Below are positions 33,067 through 64,000 of a DNA stretch of 64,000 nt, piece after piece (position 1 is the first letter of the stretch; each line of letters begins with the position of its first letter). The position numbers and the translations under genes were made by a program. Source of the stretch: Monoplex corrugatus (taxonomy: Eukaryota; Mollusca; Gastropoda; Littorinimorpha; Ranellidae); assembly GCA_030674185.1 (NCBI GenBank), contig CM060312.1, positions 72,443,237-72,507,236 of the forward strand. Direction: 5' to 3'. The notes under the pieces are model-generated. The model was not told the origin of the DNA. It made no database searches and worked only from the letters and a program-made list of their open reading frames with translations.

Positions 33067-35093
33067 AAGTAAGCTTAACTAAGTACAACATTTGCGACAC
33101 CCGGAAATCCAAAAGCATGCAGTTCTGAAAAACAGGTAATCCATCCAACCAAACGATGATTGAAAAAAAATACGATATATCAGAAGTCCCCCCCACCCCC
33201 CTTCTAGCTAATATTGGCTGAAAAGAAGGAGAAGTTTAAAAATGAAACGCGCATAGGTCCATCCGTGACAATTGTATAGCCCATTCAAGAAATTTAAGCA
33301 TGCCTCTCTCCTGTATGTACATTTCTCCCTTTCGGTAAAAGTAGCGTGCTTTGTCCTACTCAACACTGCAGAATAAAGACTTGACTTGTGGCATTCCTGG
33401 ACGTTGGTGTTTTATTTAGTAAACATATGTGTCAGAACGACAAGGAGCCAAGACAACGAATAATATAGTAGACACTTTCCCAATGGAAAAGACAGCTAGA
33501 TAAACAAAGTGCAAATGCTGTCATACAAACACTTCTCATTAACGGCGCCGAGCTGTAAAACACTCGAATCACTTTAGTTCCACACATCGCTCCTAGAAGT
33601 GGCATAAGAAGTAAAGTGCAGCGGATCCCTTCTTTGATTCTGAAATAGTGATTCATTTCAAAATTGGCATTTGCCTTATGCAGTACAAGCCGTGTGCACA
33701 TACTTCGACTGCATTGCCATCAGAACAGCCCACAATGACTGGGATTCGAGAATCTAACAGAGGAATGGCACAATTTCAACCAACATGCATACTTCGGCTT
33801 CCCAGGGTATGTACTTGTTTGAGTTTCAATGTGTACAATGGAACTCGAGACACGAGATAGAACTTTTATGAGTACAGTACAGATCGCCTCAGAAAAGGAA
33901 AAGGGTCCACAAAAGCCTTCTTTGCTCCGATAAAACTTGGTGAAAAGACAATCGAGCACGACAAAAACAAAAACAGAAAAGGAAAAAAGCGTTTGATGGG
34001 ATATACATGTACCCAGACAAACTGTGGACAGTTCTAGAGCTGTACAACGTCAAATGCTTTCAGACATTAAAGTCGGGTGTACAAACACATTGCTCAAGAG
34101 AAGTCCAACCTACTGGTATGAAGTTATATAGAGAGTGTTACAGAGTGTGCATACTATAAGCAGGGCACAAAATTATTTCCAGTGAGAAGAGCTATCAACA
34201 AGAACAAACGCCATGTTCAACTACACCCAGATCAGAGAAATGGTGGAAGCAACACCAGTTCACCATCATATTTATCATCAGAGAATTAAATAATTTGGCC
34301 ATATATCCACATGCCCAATTGGCTCAGCAGGCATGTAACGAAAAGATATTTGGATTTAAATCCAGAAGCACACTAAGGAAAATCTGGATTGACACTGTGA
34401 CATCACTTGGCATGTCATCTCATAAGGCTTTCCAATCTTTCTCCAGTGACACCCTGGATGATACAGACACATAATGGTAGAAAAATGAGTAATTCGAACT
34501 GGGGATAGGCCCTACTGTATTTCTTTACTGCGCTGTTTGGTTCAGAGTTCAGTGTCGTGTACCCAACACAAGGGGAAAATTATATCAATAAGATAACAGT
34601 AGCTAATACAATGAACATCATCATCTTTAAAACGACAAACACGATCTTTGTTCTGCTTAAAGTAGAATATAAAACTGTGGTAAGTAATGTTGAAAATAAA
34701 CAGCAAGAGAAGGCTTTACTTGAAGTATTAACTGCAATATGTTCAAATATCCACTTAGGTTTGTATCGTTTCATTTCACAAATGTTATCACTGCTTATGA
34801 TATTATTGTTGTCCACTTTCATAGCTTGAACAAACGAAAAACCAACATTAAAGGCAGCATTTAATCCTTTCAAAATAAGTTTACCATCTAAATATAATGT
34901 TTGAATGATTTCAAAGATGTTATTTTTGCATAGAAACGTTCGGTCATCACTGTGTGATTTTGATTTCATTTCAACCAGCAAGACAACACTTTCAGTCATC
35001 CATCGAAAGTATGAACTGAAGTATAATATTAACTATTATTCATCAATGCTATGACATACATGGTCATTTGGTTTTAAGCTGCAACAGATGTGT
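33067..35093 (-). other. Probable 3' UTR of the receptor gene and flank
   Basis: This follows the receptor stop codon on the minus strand. There is no canonical AATAAA close to the stop. A minus-strand AATAAA lies at 33411-33416, and a weaker ATTAAA at 34860-34865. The UTR end is therefore unsure, about 0.25 or 1.7 kb. A plus-strand AATAAA at 33372-33377 faces it. Confidence 0.35.
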
Positions 35094-60829
<25,736 letters not shown>

Positions 60830-61689
60830 CTGTATCAACAGAACAGACAGTGGTTTATCCTTCTGCTGGGTAAATTTGTTTTTGAAATTTTTCATGAGGT
60901 AAATTTGTTCTTGAATTTCTTCAAGAGGGATTCATCGTTCTCGGACAGTTCTGTATGTGCTCCACCCCAGTCTGCCTGTAATAATCTGACAAACTCCTTA
61001 AACTTGGCAGACGGGTGCGTGTGTGCGTGTGTGCGTGTGTGTGTGCCCGCGCACGCGTGCGTGTATGCATGTTTTGAGTGTGTGTTTCTGTATGCGTTCT
61101 TGATTCACAACATTTTTTTCAAAGCTTTTAACATGTTTCGCTTTATTATCTGAATGAACTTATTCTGCATGCCTACACTTTAAAATTAAGGGTGTCCAGC
61201 CCTATTGGGATAGCTGTCTTCCATATACATTTGGTAATAGCCTACATCAATTTGCTTTGAAATGTTCCAAGGTTTCAAACAAACAAACAAACCATACTGA
61301 CAGATTCCCATCACTGTCTGTTTCCATTACGGAAAAACGAGGGGAAAGCAATTATTATTGACAATTTTGTGAATGTCTAAGGAAGTATAATAATATCACT
61401 AAAATAAATCAGAGGTCATCTTCTTTCTTATCTGTCCTCTTGCACCCTCATAGCAGTTGCGGGGGAAAGTGGCTAATGATCAGCAACGAACTGGAAGGCT
61501 TGAAGTGCAGAAATGCAGTGTGTTGTACAATTCTCTGACCATTGTTTTTGAGAAATTATGATAGGCACAATCTTATTATAATTTACACATATCACGCCTA
61601 AACGAATATTATCCATCAAGGAATTTCACTTACTTTTTGTTAGGCCTGATCGGTTCAACGAACCCTCGTCAGACTGGTGGGCAGAGGCT
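60830..61689. other. Unassigned sequence upstream of receptor exon A
   Basis: The receptor's missing first exon(s) could lie here, but no signal peptide with a matching phase-1 donor is evident. A GTGCGTG-rich alternating purine-pyrimidine tract occupies 61014-61070. Confidence 0.3.
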
Positions 61690-62490
61690 TGTTGTGGAAC
61701 TATTCAGTAGTGAGAACACTTCTCACTATCCTTGTGTGACCCCACTCTGATTTTCTGTTCATCAGTAGGTCGCTTGGGGCGTTGTGTATTTGGACTGCTT
61801 CACTGATTTGTCGATCCAAAGCACTTTTATGTTTGCCTGTCACTGACATCACAAACTCGTTGTGTTTTCTTCATGTTTGTGTGTAGTATTAACATGTCTA
61901 TAGAGGACTGAGTCATTATCTTTGTTCTTATAGGCTGCCATATGTTCTAACCCCCTACTGTAGCCATTACGGGCGGTCTCTCCATAGTAAACAGATTTAC
62001 ATTTATCACACACTATTTGATATGTGATATTGTTTGCCCTGCATCCCCCCTTTTCACTCCCTGCACATACCATACAATTTTGTTGGTCATTACATTTTCT
62101 GTTGGGAAACGGGTGGGATCGCTGGAGGATGTTTTTGATTGACTTCCCTGATGTCTCTACTACTCTTATCTTTATGTTAGTTTTCTTGATTTCACATTCA
62201 AAGCCTTTCTTCAGTTTGGATTTTGGTGTTGGAGGGACAAAGACTACGCTCTCATATCCTCCTTTCTTATACCATTCCTGTTTATTCTTTCTCTTTTCCT
62301 CTCTCCTCTCTGCTCTCTTCCAGCCTTTCGGCCTGTACATCGACTGTTCCCCTTCTTCATCTTTGTTTCTGATCTTTTCATAAGCTGCCAGGGCAGATTT
62401 GACTATTTGGGTCTTAAACTTCTTGCTGTAGCCGCAGTACTGCATGCGCATCATAAATTTGTTAACGTGCCCGACTGTCACTTCCCAAGA
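61690..62490 (-). mobile_element. Penelope-like element C-terminal fragment (GIY-YIG endonuclease)
   Basis: The minus-strand frame has MRMQYCGYSKKFKTQIVKSA, MYRPKGWKRAERR, VFVPPTPKSKLK, then CNDQQNCMVC and the endonuclease ITYQIVCDKCKSVYYGET with SRGLEH. One frameshift near 61865 moves the end (EFVMSVTGKHKSALDRQISE, LMNRKSEW) to another frame. This order (RT thumb end, Cys-rich linker, GIY-YIG domain, DRQISEAV...NSKxEW tail) is that of Penelope-like elements. The reverse transcriptase core is missing, so the fragment is 5'-truncated. The frameshift makes it inactive. Confidence 0.8.
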
Positions 62491-62502
62491 AAGCATAATA
62501 CA

Positions 62503-62548
62503 TGATATAAAGAACAACCCCAGGCAAAAAAAATAGTTCTTTATATCA
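62503..62548. repeat. 13-bp perfect inverted repeat
   Basis: TGATATAAAGAAC (62503-62515) and GTTCTTTATATCA (62536-62548) flank a 20-base loop, exactly between the Penelope-like fragment and the transposase remnant. A third, imperfect AGTTCTTTATTTCAG follows at 62551-62565. Confidence 0.85.
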
Positions 62549-62573
62549 GTAGTTCTTTATTTCAGTCAAACCT

Positions 62574-62936
62574 TTACACACACATTTTATCCGTAAACTC
62601 AACACCCAGCTCTGAAGCAAACTGGTTCGCCTTTTCCATCAGCATTGTGCCTGAGATTGGTACGCTGCCAGCTCTGTGGTTCTTAAACCATTGGATCAAA
62701 CACTCCTCAACATCTTCTAGTTTGGATTTCATCATCTTTTTACGTGATGGTTGGAAAGAAGCTGACATTAGTGAAGACTCGATCTTCGCTCGATCCTTCA
62801 ACATCGTCGACAGTGAAAACTTTGCCATGCCGTATTTCTTACAAATGTCAGCTTTTGAAATCGTACCACTGTCTACATCACGCAACACTTGCATTTTAAA
62901 GTCCAAAGAATACGACATTCTCTTTTTGGAGCTCAT
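62574..62936 (-). CDS. Pogo/Tigger-like transposase N-terminal DNA-binding domains, truncated
   Basis: A 120-residue frame from a good ATG. Residues 1-55 (SYSLDFKMQVLRDVDSG, DICKKYGMAKFSLSTMLKDR) form a psq/CENP-B N-terminal helix-turn-helix; the following part (LEDVEECLIQWFKNHR, ISGTMLMEKANQFAS) begins the CENP-B-type second DNA-binding domain. Full Tigger transposases continue into a DDE domain, absent here: the frame stops after FTDKMCV. The lack of stops over 120 codons could mean recent insertion or retention as a small DNA-binding protein; the former is simpler. Neither expression nor exon structure can be judged. Confidence 0.7.
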   Translation of the reverse strand: MSSKKRMSYSLDFKMQVLRDVDSGTISKADICKKYGMAKFSLSTMLKDRAKIESSLMSASFQPSRKKMMKSKLEDVEECLIQWFKNHRAGSVPISGTMLMEKANQFASELGVEFTDKMCV

Positions 62937-63108
62937 GTTGAATGACGAGTTAGGGAAAGCAGGCTACTATAGATTTACTGTAGAAATTGAAATCACTTCT
63001 CCACAACTTTTCACAACAGCGCAAAGTGAGATGAGAGATAAGCTAGGCCTGGACTAGGCACAGGAGGCAGAAAGAAACGAGAGCAGCGATGCCATCGATC
63101 GATAATCT

Positions 63109-63362
63109 GGTTTGGTTTGGTTTGGTTCAGTTTTTACGTCTACACCCACCTCAGGTGATATGGCCGACGGGGATAACCATCCCAGGGAAGTGGGGGAAGG
63201 GGGACTTATCTAATCCTACACTGACTCCACCAGAACAACAGTGATGTTAAGATGGGACAGTGAGAAGGCCAGTTTTAATGTAGCGCACCCCGGGATTCGA
63301 ACCCGCAACCATTAGCATGTGAATCCGACGCTCAAACCAACTGAGCTATTGGGGCCTGCAAA
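63109..63362 (-). mobile_element. tRNA-derived SINE with 9-bp target-site duplication
   Basis: On the minus strand: a tRNA-like head (CCCCAATAGCTCAGTTGGTT as box A region, GGGTTCGAATCCCGGGG as box B), a unique body and an (AACCA)n tail. CGATAATCT flanks both sides (63100-63108 and 63363-63371). The head does not close a proper acceptor or anticodon stem, so it is not a functional tRNA gene. It is inserted in the Tigger-like element and is therefore younger. Confidence 0.85.
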
Positions 63363-63704
63363 CGATAATCTATTTTTAGATCGCCGTCATGAATAGGCGC
63401 GGGCAAGCGAGGCATTGTGCGATAGTGACCACCGTCCGTGACCAGGCGAATGTGGCCAGGGGGCCGGCCACGTGTTTTCAGGCCCACGTGGGCTAGTTCG
63501 TTACTTCAGTCGTGAACAAAGAAAAATAAGACCTTGGTGGGCAAAAACATGAGTTCGTTACAGCCATCAGTTCGTTAACGCTTGTTCGCTAAATGCGTGA
63601 AAATTTAATTGAAATAAAGAGACAAATAAACGGGGCACAGAAATGCGTTCGTTATTCCCGTCAATTCGTTTCAAGCGTGTTCGTTATAAGTGTGCTCTAC
63701 TGTA

Positions 63705-64000
63705 ATAGGCTCCCTTGACGTCAAAGCACTATATCCTAGCCTAGACGTGGATTATACCGCAGAAATCGTTGCAAAAACCTTCTATGACAGTGATTTCAAT
63801 GTCGAAGGAGTAGACAGTAGAGAACTCGGACTGTATCTCTCCCTCAATATGACAGAACAAGAATTGAAGGACGCAGACATCTCTCACTATTGTCCAAAAA
63901 GAAAACACAAGAAAGGCAGACCACCTACCATCACAGGGTGTGCTACTGATAAGGATGAAGACAAGAGATATGCACCGTGGATCTTCCCATGTGAAACACC
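63705..64000 (+). CDS. Reverse-transcriptase-like fragment, cut by window end
   Basis: An open frame runs from 63705 to the last base. It begins GSLDVKALYPSLDVDYTAEI, continues with VEGVDSRELGLYLSLNMTEQ, CPKRKHKKGRPPTITGC and RYAPWIFP. LDVKALYPSLD resembles palm motif A of reverse transcriptases (a D followed by an aromatic or YPS stretch). I recall similar frames in cnidarian and mollusc genomes, annotated only as RT-domain proteins; they may be Penelope-related. It starts right at the TA next to the Tigger terminal repeat, as if the transposon had interrupted it. No start codon is assigned. Confidence 0.55.
   Translation, partial: MGSLDVKALYPSLDVDYTAEIVAKTFYDSDFNVEGVDSRELGLYLSLNMTEQELKDADISHYCPKRKHKKGRPPTITGCATDKDEDKRYAPWIFPCET

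Larger units (their letters stand above)
62574..63703 (-). mobile_element. Pogo/Tigger-like DNA transposon, 5' part with terminal repeat
   Basis: On the minus strand the element starts at 63703 with CAGTAGAGCACACTTATAAC next to a TA, as expected for Tigger/pogo ends. TTCGTTA-type motifs recur within 63550-63690. The transposase start follows at 62936. A SINE is inserted at 63109-63362. No matching left terminal repeat was found, so the element is probably truncated near 62550-62570. Confidence 0.6.

Noticed and set aside
63283..63358. tRNA gene on the minus strand
   Set aside because: Box A and B are good, but acceptor and anticodon stems do not pair, and the sequence continues into a SINE body with tail and target-site duplication.

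Overview
This is eukaryotic, intron-rich, repeat-heavy DNA, most likely from a mollusc and probably a caenogastropod snail. The evidence is the receptor type (an LDLa/LRR/7TM receptor of the GRL101 kind), tRNA-derived SINEs of a type I associate with snail genomes, several RTE-clade and L2-like LINEs, a Penelope-like fragment, and very dense micro- and minisatellites. The species call is inference from memory; no database was searched.

Three host genes are visible. (1) At 971-1247 (+) is the last coding exon of a protein with a C8-like cysteine domain, the type found after von Willebrand D domains; the rest of that gene lies to the left. (2) From 11244 to 21362 (+) is a complete four-exon Rab GTPase of the Rab43/Rab19 group, 209 residues when joined. 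(3) From 60829 down to 35094 (-) run eight consecutive exons of a very large receptor. All their phases agree, and joined they give at least 1207 residues: a Ser/Thr-rich segment, a CUB-like domain, an LDLa, a C-type-lectin-like domain, four more LDLa modules, leucine-rich repeats and a seven-helix GPCR domain. Its 5' end is not in view. The Rab and receptor genes converge on an intergenic stretch of roughly 22-35 kb.

Most of the rest is mobile DNA. 5.5-11 kb holds RTE-clade fragments, SINEs and an L2-like 3' end. Rab intron 3 (15.6-21.3 kb) carries a nearly full-length but frame-broken RTE element in antisense. 28-31 kb holds a strongly decayed 3-kb LINE. The receptor intron at 38.7-47.6 kb holds an RTE element split by two separate L2-like insertions, one of them nearly identical to the copy at 9.8 kb. 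The right end (61.7-64 kb) stacks a Penelope-like endonuclease fragment, a pogo/Tigger-like transposase remnant with a terminal repeat, a SINE with a clean target-site duplication, and the start of an unusual reverse-transcriptase-like reading frame cut by the window edge.

The most striking structures are simple-sequence arrays pressed against the receptor's splice sites. Two splice donors are themselves the first GT of a microsatellite (58771 and 38458), and a roughly 48-copy, 43-bp minisatellite starts 37 bases inside another intron. No CRISPR array, operon, rRNA or convincing functional tRNA gene is present.
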